Source: a bacterium (GTDB taxonomy: Bacteria > Patescibacteriota > Minisyncoccia > Phycocordibacterales > CAIZLB01). Taken from it: a stretch of DNA of 39,781 nt. A program made the translations under genes and the position numbers. Below are positions 1 through 9,661 of this stretch, piece after piece (position 1 is the stretch's first letter; every line of letters begins with the position of its first letter). Under the pieces are notes generated by a model. The model was given only the letters and a program-made list of their open reading frames with translations. It was not told the origin of the DNA and ran no database searches. Location: contig JAIXXV010000023.1 in NCBI GenBank assembly GCA_027490575.1, forward strand, positions 1 through 39,781, read 5' to 3'.

Positions 1-1
1 T

Positions 2-667
2 TTATTTAATAGATATGAAGATTTTAAATTTTGAAACTTTGTCTCTATTTGATTCTATGACCAATGATTCTGCTGGAGCGTTGATATCGGCTGTGAAATT
101 CTCTACATCAGCAGTAAGTAATATCATGTCCAAAAGCTCGTCTATACCTTGTCCACTGACACCAGAAAATGCCACAAAAGGTATGGTTCCTCCATATCCT
201 TCAACATATATCTCACTTTCTGCTAGGGATTGCTTGGCTCTGTCTATATTTGCATTTGGCTTGTCTATCTTACTAATACCTACTATGAAAGGTATCGCAG
301 ATGCTTTTATCTCTCTGTATGCATCGAGTGTTTGTGGTTTTACACCGTCCTCAGCAGATACTATAAGTATGGCGATGTCCGCTGCATTAGCGCCACGTGA
401 TCTGATTGCATTGAAACTTTCGTGACCTGGTGTGTCGAGGAAAGTTATTGACTTAGAAATTTCTTTTCCAGCCTCTTTGAACTTGTGCACTACTTCGTAG
501 GCTGACATCTTTTGTGTAATACCACCAACTTCTTTTTGTACTATGTTTGATTTACGAATATAGTCGAGCAAAGTAGATTTTCCGTGATCAACATGTCCCA
601 TAACAACAACCACAGGCGGTCTGCTTTCTATCTGCACTTCTGAAGTTGGTTGTTGTTTTTTAATCAT
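2..667 (-). CDS. infB: Translation initiation factor IF-2, G domain only; ORF stops just after the G domain (interrupted or truncated)
   Basis: VVVMGHVDHGKSTLLD, DTPGHESF and SKIDKPNAN GTPase motifs; homology ends near VIESNRDK, followed by an unrelated tail VSKFKIFISIK and a stop. Confidence 0.9.
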   Translation of the reverse strand: MIKKQQPTSEVQIESRPPVVVVMGHVDHGKSTLLDYIRKSNIVQKEVGGITQKMSAYEVVHKFKEAGKEISKSITFLDTPGHESFNAIRSRGANAADIAILIVSAEDGVKPQTLDAYREIKASAIPFIVGISKIDKPNANIDRAKQSLAESEIYVEGYGGTIPFVAFSGVSGQGIDELLDMILLTADVENFTADINAPAESLVIESNRDKVSKFKIFISIK

Positions 668-1167
668 AGTTTGGTTTGTTTTAGGTTCTTGAAAATTTGT
701 ATTTGCAGTTTTTTAAATGATTTTCACGTTTTGGACTTGCTTATGATTCAGATCCGTGTTGTGTTGATGTTCTTGCTTTAAACAATGGAGCTCTTTTGTG
801 ATTTTGTGTAATAAAATTAACAAAAAAAGCTTTTTAACTTAAAAGTAAAAAAATACGAAGACAAAGGCTCCTTATGTCTATAAGATACAATATTATTGGT
901 GTTTTGGCAATTATCCTATCTTAAAATCCTGCAATACAAGAAATTAATTCAAAGTCAATTTAAAATTTATTATGACGAAATAATGAAAAATTGTTTCAAA
1001 TAAACTATAATGCTTGGGCATGGAATTTTACCTTGCATCCTTTTTTGTTAGCCTTTTTGTCCAACTTGATACTTAACATGTAATAATTGGAAATAAATCC
1101 TGATAACAAATAAGTACTGAGAGGAAAAATATTTATAAATTATCAATCAAATATTAATAAAAAATAA

Positions 1168-2457
1168 ATGAAAAATATATTAAAAATAAGTAAAAAAATC
1201 AGCGCAGGAATAATGCTTTTTGCATTTGCGGTGACATCACTAGGATTCAGTGCATCTGTTCCTACTAGAGTTGATGCGGTCCCTTCAGCAATATGGAATG
1301 TTGCTGGTAGCAAGGTGATAACATTTGAATATCAATCAGCAAACTATGCTCACAATGTAACTTTGTCTCAAAGTGAGACAGGTGAACTTTCTGGTAGTGG
1401 AACATTTGCTGACTATGCTTGGACAATAACAAGTGGAAGTGTAACCGGTACAGCAATAAATTTCACTGCAAACTATACTGCTACTCCAGACGCAGTTGAT
1501 CCACTAACTACAATGACTGTTACTGGAATCATCAATCAAGATGGGTCTGTAACTGGAACTTGGTCTGATAACTATCAGGCCGGCTCTAGAAATGGAACAT
1601 TTACTGCTCCAGCTGGAACAGCTGAGGAAATACCTGTAGTTGTTGTACCGAAGGTTACAACAAACCCGGCTACTGCAATAACTGAAAATGGAGCTACTTT
1701 AAATGGTAGAAATGGAAATTCTCCTGCAACTGGGCACTCTTTCTGGGCTTCACTTAATACATTTAGTACAGAAGATCCGATTCTAGAAGAAGGTGTTTAC
1801 ACAACTCCAGATCTTGGAGCAATAGCGGCAGATACAGATTTTTCAGCGCCACTTTCTGCAACTGGCATAGCAGTAGCTACAAATACACAGTACTACTTCG
1901 CTGCATGGTCATATGTTGACGGTACTTGGCACCCTGGTCAGATAATGACCCTTACAACAGCATCAACAACACCTGTAACTGGTACAACAACTAGTACTTC
2001 TACAGGAGGTATTGATGGTGAAGTCGTATCAGGAAATGGGGAATTAGAAGTTACTTCTATCGTAAAGACAAAAGGAACTGCTATTGCAAACGGTGTCTTT
2101 GAGGATGGATGGGTATACACATTTGACATCACAGTTCCTACAAATGAAAAGAGATTGGCAATGAAATTGGGTGACTGGGTTAATACTTCTAATGCATCAA
2201 ACACTATAGCTACAGCTAATAATGTAAGAATATCATCTGCGCAAGCTGATAATTCTGGTGCAAAAATTGTTTTGACAGAGGCAGATGTTTATTCAGAACC
2301 AGAGCTTACTATGGCTACAGACCTAAACTCTGAGCTTGCTGGTATGCAAGTACAGGTTATTGTAGAGGTCAAAGTACCAACAGGCTCTGCAAATGGAACA
2401 TATTCTACAAGCTATGGAATTAGAACATCACCTGTAATTTCAGAAGAACTAAACTAA
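1168..2457 (+). CDS. Secreted/cell-surface protein with N-terminal signal peptide and beta-rich repeats
   Basis: Basic N-terminus plus hydrophobic segment (KKISAGIMLFAFAVTSLGFSASV); T/S/G-rich extracellular-type sequence. Confidence 0.7.
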   Translation: MKNILKISKKISAGIMLFAFAVTSLGFSASVPTRVDAVPSAIWNVAGSKVITFEYQSANYAHNVTLSQSETGELSGSGTFADYAWTITSGSVTGTAINFTANYTATPDAVDPLTTMTVTGIINQDGSVTGTWSDNYQAGSRNGTFTAPAGTAEEIPVVVVPKVTTNPATAITENGATLNGRNGNSPATGHSFWASLNTFSTEDPILEEGVYTTPDLGAIAADTDFSAPLSATGIAVATNTQYYFAAWSYVDGTWHPGQIMTLTTASTTPVTGTTTSTSTGGIDGEVVSGNGELEVTSIVKTKGTAIANGVFEDGWVYTFDITVPTNEKRLAMKLGDWVNTSNASNTIATANNVRISSAQADNSGAKIVLTEADVYSEPELTMATDLNSELAGMQVQVIVEVKVPTGSANGTYSTSYGIRTSPVISEELN

Positions 2458-2475
2458 GTATAAAGAAGTAAATAT

Positions 2476-3111
2476 ATGAAAAAAATTAAATTGCTAGGCC
2501 TATATATAGCATTGTCACTAGTACTAACACCTTTGTCACAGGTAAGTGCTTCTGAAGTAGAAGGCTTTATACCTGTAGGAATACCTGTGCGTGAGACTAG
2601 AGGTTCAGAAGTCAAAGGATCAATAGATGAATCTATAACAGGCAATGTAGTAGCTCCTACTAATCCTAGTTCAGGAGGTGGCTCAACAGGGGGTTCTTCT
2701 CAAACTCCTGGAAATGTCATAGGTTCACTTTCAGGTTCAGTAACAGGTAGTGTTGGAAGCGGTTCAACTGGTGGAAGTGGGTCTGGAGAAGTACTAGGTG
2801 CTTCTACAGGCGGAAATACATCACAATCAAATCAATCTAATGGAACTGGCTCAACGAATACTTCAAATGGTCAATCGACTAGAAGTGCATCATCATCAGT
2901 AAAAACTACTGGTAGTGAAGCTGGAAGTGTTTTAGGGGCAGAGACATCAGAGAGTGCTGAAGTTGCTACATCAACTGATCAAGCTACAACAAGCACTTCA
3001 ACTGAGGATCAATCGTCATCAGAGTTAAATTGGTGGTGGATAATAATACTTATATTGCTAATACTCGCTGCGATTAGATACTATCTAACTCATCGAAAGA
3101 GCAATAAGTAA
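2476..3111 (+). CDS. Ser/Gly/Thr-rich surface stalk protein with signal peptide and C-terminal TM anchor
   Basis: Signal-like N-terminus, low-complexity GSGSTGG region, C-terminal WWWIIILILLILAAIRYYLTHRKSNK; 18 bp after the preceding gene. Confidence 0.7.
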   Translation: MKKIKLLGLYIALSLVLTPLSQVSASEVEGFIPVGIPVRETRGSEVKGSIDESITGNVVAPTNPSSGGGSTGGSSQTPGNVIGSLSGSVTGSVGSGSTGGSGSGEVLGASTGGNTSQSNQSNGTGSTNTSNGQSTRSASSSVKTTGSEAGSVLGAETSESAEVATSTDQATTSTSTEDQSSSELNWWWIIILILLILAAIRYYLTHRKSNK

Positions 3112-3189
3112 TTCATCTAGTAATTCATCAATCCGGCGCAATTAATACAGCCAATATTGAGATAATTTAACTGGTCTGAAAATACAAAA

Positions 3190-3242
3190 CAAAAACCCTG
3201 CAAGTAATATATCTGAGAAGATACATGAAAGCAGGGTTTTTT
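3190..3242. terminator. Bidirectional intrinsic terminator between convergent genes
   Basis: AAAACCCTGC ... GCAGGGTTTTTT inverted repeat with flanking A and T tracts. Confidence 0.7.
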
Positions 3243-3248
3243 GTGTGA

Positions 3249-3761
3249 TTATTTGCTCAACAACTGACACTTCTTCTTTGCATCCACAAGCGAAGCTTCC
3301 TCTTCTTCTGTAAGCTCATATGTTGATTTGAAATCTTCTACAGGCTTTGCATAGACGCTCATTCTATCACTTGAGTATAGACTAGATAGTATTAGTCCGT
3401 CGCCATTCTCATTTACAAAAGCACATGCGAAACTCTGGTTTCCTCCAGCACCTGTACCTTTGAATGGGTTGAAGCGCTTTGTCTCGATAGCTTGGACTGA
3501 TTTTCGCAGCCTCTTCTCTACAACCTTTAGATATTTTTCAGAATCTTCTTTGAATTCGTTGAGGGTATCAATCTCTCTCGCTAGCTCAATGATAGTATCC
3601 TCAATACTCACAGACTTAGTACTTCTCATCAGTCTGGTGATACGCCTGTTTTGCATTATCAAGACAATCATTAGGACTATACAAAATACAACAAGTACTA
3701 GTATGGCTAGCATTTCTTGAGATAGACCTGGAAATATGTTTTCTGTGAATTGAGTTATCAT
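3249..3761 (-). CDS. DUF4446-like membrane-anchored protein
   Basis: N-terminal TM helix and a C-terminal ENGDGLILSSLYSSDRMSVYAKPV region typical of DUF4446 proteins. Confidence 0.65.
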   Translation of the reverse strand: MITQFTENIFPGLSQEMLAILVLVVFCIVLMIVLIMQNRRITRLMRSTKSVSIEDTIIELAREIDTLNEFKEDSEKYLKVVEKRLRKSVQAIETKRFNPFKGTGAGGNQSFACAFVNENGDGLILSSLYSSDRMSVYAKPVEDFKSTYELTEEEEASLVDAKKKCQLLSK

Positions 3762-3819
3762 TTTTTAGTTTTGACTTATATAATGTATAAGTATACATTA
3801 AGCTTTCAATGCAACAAAT

Positions 3820-5079
3820 ATGTTAAACTTTTTTAAGAAGAAAAATCTAGATTTGGGAGTAAGGGTCGGCAGAAATGTGGCCGATAAAAACATTTACCTA
3901 GACTATGCATCTCTTACGCCGGTGGATAGCAGAGTTTTAAATGTGTTCAATGATACCGTAGTCAATCTACCTTGCAATACATCGTCCCTCTATAAAGGTG
4001 GCGTTGAGGCTTATAAAAAGCTTGAGCAATGTCGAAAAACTGTCGCGGATATACTAGAGGTACAAGCCGAGGAGGTTTATTTTACATCAGGTGGCACTGA
4101 GTCTAATAATTTGGCTATAAAAGGACTTGTACGAGACATATCAAAAAAAGTCTCTTATAAGCCACATGTCATAAGCTCTGTCATAGAGCACCCATCAGTA
4201 GTTGAAGTCATAAAGTCTCTGGTAGCCGAAGGTCTTTGTGATGCGACTTATGTCGCAGTAGGAGAAGACGGACTTTTGGATCTTAAAGAGTTTAAAAAAG
4301 CACTAAGACCTGAAACTGTTCTGGTAAGCGTCCAATATGTAAATAATGAGATCGGAACAATCCAACCAATCAAAGAGATTGCCAAGCTGGTCAGATATCA
4401 TAGAAAAAATGTCACCATGAGTGATTTGCCATATATCCACACAGATGCATGCCAGGCTCCAGTATATCAACCTATGCGTGTGCCAGCTCTTGGTGTAGAT
4501 ATGCTGACTATAGATGCCTCAAAGATATATGGAGTTCGTGGTACTGGCATTTTATACAAAAGACGACGGGTGAAGTTGGAACCACTTATGCAAGGAGGTT
4601 CTCAGGAAAATGATCTTAGGCCTGGCACTGAAAACTTGGCAGGTATCACATCTATCAGTCGCGCGTTTGAGTTGTGCCAGCAAGAGCGTTCCGATGAGTC
4701 TGAGAGAGTAAGGATGCTTAGAGATGATTTACTTGAGCATTTGATAAGAAATGTTCCTAAACTAAAAGTAAATGGTTCTATCAAGGAAGATGAAAGACTA
4801 CCAAACAATATAAATGTATGTTTAGAAGGTATAGATGCAGAGTTCGCAGTACTCAAACTTGATGTTGCTGGTATAAGTGTGTCGTCAGTCACAAGTTGCC
4901 GTTCAAAAAATGAAGATTCTTCATCGTATGTTATAAGTGCAATGTATAATTCAGATTCGGGTGATAGTGCAGACTGCTCAAAGAGTTCTCTCCGTATTAC
5001 CCTCGGTAGATTTACCACCAAAGATGATATTTCCAAAGCAAAAACCCTTATAAGCAAATGCTTGACTAGTATGTTATAA
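3820..5079 (+). CDS. Cysteine desulfurase (class V aminotransferase family, NifS/IscS-like)
   Basis: YLDYAS, TSGGTESNNLAIKG, HTDACQAP, DASKIYGVRGTGILYKRR and RPGTENL motifs. Confidence 0.9.
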   Translation: MLNFFKKKNLDLGVRVGRNVADKNIYLDYASLTPVDSRVLNVFNDTVVNLPCNTSSLYKGGVEAYKKLEQCRKTVADILEVQAEEVYFTSGGTESNNLAIKGLVRDISKKVSYKPHVISSVIEHPSVVEVIKSLVAEGLCDATYVAVGEDGLLDLKEFKKALRPETVLVSVQYVNNEIGTIQPIKEIAKLVRYHRKNVTMSDLPYIHTDACQAPVYQPMRVPALGVDMLTIDASKIYGVRGTGILYKRRRVKLEPLMQGGSQENDLRPGTENLAGITSISRAFELCQQERSDESERVRMLRDDLLEHLIRNVPKLKVNGSIKEDERLPNNINVCLEGIDAEFAVLKLDVAGISVSSVTSCRSKNEDSSSYVISAMYNSDSGDSADCSKSSLRITLGRFTTKDDISKAKTLISKCLTSML

Positions 5080-5094
5080 TCGTTACATAAAACT

Positions 5095-7803
5095 ATGCCA
5101 CCATTCAATCATTTTACAACAAAAGCAAAAGACGCCCTTAAAAAAGCCCATGAATTAGCCATAGAAAGGGCACAGAACCATGTGAGCCCTATGCACATGC
5201 TTACAGCACTGCTAGTCCAAGAGGATAGTATCGTTTTTTCTGTACTTGAGCGTATGGATGTCGACACTATACTTTTGACAGACAATGTTTTGGAGGCTAT
5301 CGAAGGAAGTGACTCAGGATCAACTCTTTCTCCTTCGTATCAACTTTACCTAACACCAGAGCTTGCACAGATTATCGAGAACTCTGCAAAAGTTGCAGCT
5401 TCTATGAAGGATGAGTTTGTGTCTATCGAGCACTTGTTCTTATCTATCTTTGATACTTCAAATGTCGCGCGAGACATGTTGTCTAGATTTAAGATTGATC
5501 GAGAAGGTATTTTGAAAGCTCTACACGAGCTAAAACAAAATAAATCTTCAGGTCAGGAAACTGGCGGTAATAAAAAGATGAAGGCTATAGCAAAGTACAC
5601 ACGTAACTTAACTGCTATGGCACGTGAACATAAACTCGATCCTGTGATCGGTAGAGATATGGAAATCATGAGAGTTATACAAATACTTTCAAGACGTACT
5701 AAAAACAACCCTATACTTATAGGTGAAGCTGGTGTTGGTAAGACAGCTATTGCAGAGGGCTTGGCCAACCGTATTGCCATGGGCGATGTGCCGGACTCAT
5801 TGAAAGATAAAGAGCTAGTGTCGCTAGATCTTGGTATTTTGATTGCAGGTACAAAGTACAGAGGTGAATTTGAAGAAAGATTGAAAAATATTTTAAAAGA
5901 AATTGAGAAGTCTGATGGTAAAATCATTCTCTTTATCGATGAAATACACACTATAGTAGGTGCAGGAGCAGCTGAAGGCTCACTAGATGCTTCAAATATG
6001 CTAAAACCAGCTCTTGCTAGAGGTGAGCTTCGTGCCATAGGAGCAACTACTCTAAAAGAGTATCAAAAGCACATTGAAAAAGACCCTGCTCTACAGCGAC
6101 GTTTTCAGCCTGTATATGTCAATGAGCCTTCTGTAGAAGACGCTGTTGCAATACTTCGTGGTCTAAAGGAAAAATACGAGCTTTATCACGGTGTGCGTAT
6201 CACTGATGATGCTATCGTGTCAGCTGTAAGTCTTTCTAGTAGATACATAAGTGACCGTTTCTTGCCTGACAAAGCAGTGGATCTGATAGACGAAGCTGCT
6301 TCTACTTTGAAGATTTCACTGGAGAATAAACCAGCCGAGTTAGAAGATGCGCATAGAAAGATCATGAGACTTGAGATAGAAAAGCAAGCATTAACCAATG
6401 ATATAAAAGCCACTTCAGATAAAAATGTCGCTCAAAAATCAAAAGATAGACTAAAAGAAGTGGAGGAAGATATAGCAAATCTACGATCTGGTACTACAGA
6501 AATAGAAGCAAAGTGGATAAATGAAAAAGAAACTCTTGCAGATATCAAAAATATCAAGAAGCAACTTGAGTCTTCGAGACAAGAGGCTGAAAGTGCCGAA
6601 GTAAAAGCAGATCTGTCAAAGGTTGCTGAGATAAGATATGGAAAGATACCAATGCTAGAGAAGGATCTAGATATAAAGACTAAGAAGCTAAAAAAACTGC
6701 AAGTGTCTAGACGCATTCTCAAAGAAGAGATCAATGAACAAGAGATTGCCAATGTAGTTTCAAGATGGACTGGTATACCTGTTTCAAGAATGCTTGAAGA
6801 AGAAGCTAGAAAGCTATCTCGTATGGAAGAGGACTTGCAAAAACAAGTTGTAGGCCAAGATCAGGCTGTAAAGCGTATTGCGGACACTATAAAACGTTCT
6901 CGTGCGGGCATAAATGACCCTCAGAGACCTATTGGCTCATTTATATTCCTAGGACCAACTGGTGTAGGTAAAACAGAGCTTACAAAGGCATTGGCCAAGT
7001 TTATGTTTGACGATGAAAAGGCACTTATCAGAGTGGATATGTCTGAGTACATGGAAAAGCATGCTGTTTCAAAGATTATAGGCGCTCCACCTGGATATGT
7101 TGGACATGAGGATTCTGGTTCGCTGACTGAGACTGTAAAGCATAGACCGTATTCTGTGATACTTTTCGATGAGATTGAAAAGGCTCACCCGGAGATTTTC
7201 AACGTGCTTCTACAGGTACTTGATAATGGTCGTCTAACTGACTCTAAAGGTAGAACTATAAACTTCAAGAATACTATCATTATCATGACATCAAATATCG
7301 GTGCTCAATACATCGACAAGATGCAAAAGATAGGATTCTCAGCAAGTACAAGTGATGGTCAAAACTATGAAGAGACAAAAGAGAAAGTTATGGAATCTTT
7401 GAAGGAACACTTCAGACCCGAGTTCATAAACAGACTCGATGAGATTGTTATCTTCGACATCTTAAGTCAAAAAGCTATCCGAAGTATCGTAGAAATAGAG
7501 CTCGACAAGATAAAGAAAAGACTTGAAGACAAAGAGATCAAGCTTGAGTTTACTGAGTCAGCTATCGAGTATCTAGCAAAAGAGGGTTACAACCCACAAT
7601 ACGGTGCTAGACCGCTCAAGAGACTTATACAAAACAAGATACTAAACCAAGTGGCATCTATGATCATTGATCAAGGTGTGCACAAGGGCGGGGTAGTGAA
7701 AGTAGACTTTAGTACTAAGCAGACTGACTTTTCTTTTGAAATAAAGAAGGGGAAGAAGGGTGCGATTCTTGGAAAAAGCCTAGTTGCTACTAGTACTCAA
7801 TAA
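5095..7803 (+). CDS. clpC: ATP-dependent Clp protease ATP-binding subunit ClpC-like
   Basis: Clp N domain, two Walker A motifs (GEAGVGKT, GPTGVGKT), coiled M-domain, and KIGFS at the position of the ClpP-binding loop. Confidence 0.9.
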   Translation: MPPFNHFTTKAKDALKKAHELAIERAQNHVSPMHMLTALLVQEDSIVFSVLERMDVDTILLTDNVLEAIEGSDSGSTLSPSYQLYLTPELAQIIENSAKVAASMKDEFVSIEHLFLSIFDTSNVARDMLSRFKIDREGILKALHELKQNKSSGQETGGNKKMKAIAKYTRNLTAMAREHKLDPVIGRDMEIMRVIQILSRRTKNNPILIGEAGVGKTAIAEGLANRIAMGDVPDSLKDKELVSLDLGILIAGTKYRGEFEERLKNILKEIEKSDGKIILFIDEIHTIVGAGAAEGSLDASNMLKPALARGELRAIGATTLKEYQKHIEKDPALQRRFQPVYVNEPSVEDAVAILRGLKEKYELYHGVRITDDAIVSAVSLSSRYISDRFLPDKAVDLIDEAASTLKISLENKPAELEDAHRKIMRLEIEKQALTNDIKATSDKNVAQKSKDRLKEVEEDIANLRSGTTEIEAKWINEKETLADIKNIKKQLESSRQEAESAEVKADLSKVAEIRYGKIPMLEKDLDIKTKKLKKLQVSRRILKEEINEQEIANVVSRWTGIPVSRMLEEEARKLSRMEEDLQKQVVGQDQAVKRIADTIKRSRAGINDPQRPIGSFIFLGPTGVGKTELTKALAKFMFDDEKALIRVDMSEYMEKHAVSKIIGAPPGYVGHEDSGSLTETVKHRPYSVILFDEIEKAHPEIFNVLLQVLDNGRLTDSKGRTINFKNTIIIMTSNIGAQYIDKMQKIGFSASTSDGQNYEETKEKVMESLKEHFRPEFINRLDEIVIFDILSQKAIRSIVEIELDKIKKRLEDKEIKLEFTESAIEYLAKEGYNPQYGARPLKRLIQNKILNQVASMIIDQGVHKGGVVKVDFSTKQTDFSFEIKKGKKGAILGKSLVATSTQ

Positions 7804-7891
7804 TGATATATTAGTTTTCTAAATACGTAGGTCTGTGTGCTTTCAGCGGATTTTATCTGATCGGCGAACAAACTCAGTGTATTTGGAAAAT

Positions 7892-7975
7892 GCGTCGGTG
7901 GCGGAGTGGTCAATCGCAGTAGACTGTAAATCTATCGCCCATTGGGCTACGCAGGTTCGAATCCTGCCCGGCGCA
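7892..7975 (+). tRNA. tRNA-Tyr (GTA), class II with variable arm
   Basis: GCGTCGG/CCGGCGC acceptor, anticodon loop CTGTAAA, T-arm GGTTCGAATCC. Confidence 0.95.
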
Positions 7976-7981
7976 CATGTG

Positions 7982-8014
7982 AAAACTGTATGGCATTTAT
8001 GCCATACAGTTTTT
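7982..8014 (+). terminator. Terminator hairpin after tRNA-Tyr
   Basis: 14-bp perfect stem AAAACTGTATGGCA-TTTA-TGCCATACAGTTTT ending in T's. Confidence 0.75.
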
Positions 8015-8031
8015 ATGTTATTGGCGCCGTA

Positions 8032-8172
8032 GAAAGGCATTTATGCCTTTCGGGTGGGATTCGAAAGGGTTCTCCTATATTTCTGACCGACCACAATTGC
8101 GATTTTAGATTGGTCGGGAAGAAATAGGAAACTCGTACTGGTCCTGTAAGGACCGAATCCTGCCCAGCGCAC
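8032..8172 (+). other. Hairpin cluster ending in a near-copy of the tRNA-Tyr 3' end
   Basis: Hairpins GAAAGGCA-TTTA-TGCCTTTC (8032-8051), CCGACCA...TGGTCGG (8087-8117), GGTCC-TGTAA-GGACC (8140-8154), then CGAATCCTGCCCAGCGCAC (8154-8172), 18/19 identical to 7958-7976. Confidence 0.6.
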
Positions 8173-8251
8173 CTGCTTAAATTAGGTTTGATTTTAAGCA
8201 AATATATGCTAATATCTTAAAACCTAATAAAATCGAAATAAATACAAAACC

Positions 8252-8407
8252 ATGTCACAAGATAGACTTATAAAAATCGCACATAAGCCAACTGGAGAAA
8301 TTCTTTATACAACAAAGAATAAGAAAGGTGTTGAGAGAAAGATCAAGCTTAAAAAATACAGCAAAAAACTAAGAAAGAGAGTAGATTTTTCAGAAATCAA
8401 AAAGTAA
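8252..8407 (+). CDS. rpmG: 50S ribosomal protein bL33 (51 aa, not in the ORF track)
   Basis: MSQDRLIKIAHKPTGEILYTTKNKKGVERKIKLKKYSKKLRKRVDFSEIKK; YTTKNK and LKKYxxxLRK(R/H)V are bL33 hallmarks. Confidence 0.85.
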   Translation: MSQDRLIKIAHKPTGEILYTTKNKKGVERKIKLKKYSKKLRKRVDFSEIKK

Positions 8408-8424
8408 AACTGAGGTTGGTTTAA

Positions 8425-8460
8425 GACAAAGGGCTCGTATCAAGCGAGTCTTTTGTTTTG
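8425..8460 (+). terminator. Terminator after rpmG
   Basis: ACAAAGGGCTCG-TATCAAG-CGAGTCTTTTGT followed by T's. Confidence 0.7.
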
Positions 8461-8504
8461 AGTAGGTTCTTTTGGCGTGTTGAAATGACAGAGAGTGAAA
8501 AATA

Positions 8505-8532
8505 AAACGCTAACCCTTTTGGGCTAGCGTTT
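8505..8532 (-). terminator. Terminator of the 8545-9171 minus-strand ORFan
   Basis: AAACGCTAACCC-TTTT-GGGCTAGCGTTT; on the minus strand followed by TATTTTT; preceded by a second hairpin TTGAAGCA/TGCTTCAA overlapping the stop. Confidence 0.75.
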
Positions 8533-8544
8533 GAAGCATTTGCT

Positions 8545-9171
8545 TCAATCCTCATCTTTCAATACACCCCTTTCCCAGAATTTCCTAAGGCTCTTTCTTT
8601 TCCAGCGCTCACTTTTCTTTATGTGCCTCAATGATTTTTTGTAGAGCCTTTGCTCAACAGGGCTTCTGGGTTTATTTTTCTTTTCCCTCCTTTCATTCTC
8701 TCTTATCTTGTACCGACTAAATTCAGGATGATTACATCCAATGGATTCAATCAGTCCCCAGCTTGCATGCCTTACTGGCAGGTGAGTAACCCACAAAGAT
8801 TTATGCCATATTTCGATTGCCCACATGCCGTATCTGGCTTTGACAATCTCTACCTGGACCTGGTCCTTGTATCGGTTTATCAACACTTGTATTAGTTGGT
8901 TTTTGACATTGTACAGACTCTTTCTTTGTCCAAGACGACTCTTTTTCGCAGATCTGTTGACTATGAAGATGCAAGTCATGAGATAATTTGCACCAATCAG
9001 CTCAGGGCTCACCAGGCCGCAAAGTAGTATTTTTAAAGCGATCTCATCCATCCTTTTGCGTACCTTCAGGTCTAGGTCTGCATGTCTATTTGATCTGATT
9101 TGCACCAGAAATTGTTGAATGAACCAAAAGACTCTACGGACATCTTTTCTTCTCACAGGTCTCGGCACCAT
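8545..9171 (-). CDS. ORFan, basic 208-aa protein of unknown function
   Basis: Strong SD AAAGGAGGTCAAAATG, consensus promoter, own terminator. Confidence 0.75.
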   Translation of the reverse strand: MVPRPVRRKDVRRVFWFIQQFLVQIRSNRHADLDLKVRKRMDEIALKILLCGLVSPELIGANYLMTCIFIVNRSAKKSRLGQRKSLYNVKNQLIQVLINRYKDQVQVEIVKARYGMWAIEIWHKSLWVTHLPVRHASWGLIESIGCNHPEFSRYKIRENERREKKNKPRSPVEQRLYKKSLRHIKKSERWKRKSLRKFWERGVLKDED

Positions 9172-9246
9172 TTTGACCTCCTTTGTTAGTTGTTTATGAA
9201 TTTGAAAAGTTCTAGCTCTATCTGGAAAAGCGGGTTTCCGCCATTA

Positions 9247-9274
9247 AGCATATTCTTTCCAACAAATTTGTCAA
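9247..9274 (-). promoter_or_regulatory. Sigma70-type promoter of the 8545-9171 ORFan
   Basis: Minus strand TTGACA (9274-9269), 16 nt spacer, TATGCT (9252-9247). Confidence 0.65.
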
Positions 9275-9453
9275 AAGTATTTCTTGCAGAATGATGTATA
9301 AATACGTTTTTATGGCTTGTACCGCTATGTTTTTATGTCAAAAAAACCTTCAATTGAATAAAATCATGTTTTAGAGTAAACTGGTTAAGCTGACATATTA
9401 GTAGATGGGCCAGAGTTCCAAACCCATAAACCTAAGAAATATAAGCATTAAAA

Positions 9454-9525
9454 GGGTCCATAGTTTCAACGGTAAAACATCGCACTCCAAACGCGAGGTT
9501 CGAGGTTCGAGTCCTCGTGGGCCCG
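9454..9525 (+). tRNA. tRNA-Trp (CCA)
   Basis: GGGTCCA/TGGGCCC acceptor, CTCCAAA anticodon loop, GGTTCGAGTCC T-arm, discriminator G. Confidence 0.93.
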
Positions 9526-9603
9526 CAAAAACAAGGAGCAGAACGTAGTTAGTGACTATGTTTTTCAGGACGCAGCTATCTTACGGCTCCGCAGAGCGAA
9601 AAA

Positions 9604-9631
9604 GCATCCAATTTATTTGGGTGTTTTTTTT
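9604..9631 (+). terminator. Terminator after the tRNA-Trp region
   Basis: CATCCAA-TTTA-TTGGGTG followed by T8. Confidence 0.65.
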
Positions 9632-9661
9632 TCATATCCAAAACAACAAAGAAAACAATAA

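Noticed and set aside
5553-6752. Long antisense ORFs opposite clpC (161, 75 and 106 aa)
   Set aside because: Ser/Leu-rich shadow ORFs of a conserved gene; no start signals of their own.
8022-8172. A second functional tRNA after tRNA-Tyr
   Set aside because: Only the 3' half resembles a tRNA; no matching 5' acceptor strand, D-arm or anticodon arm was found.
7843-8201. Several 60-65 aa ORFs on both strands over the tRNA-Tyr region
   Set aside because: They overlap the tRNA and its hairpins; sequences such as APGRIRTCVAQWAIDLQ are typical antisense-tRNA artefacts.
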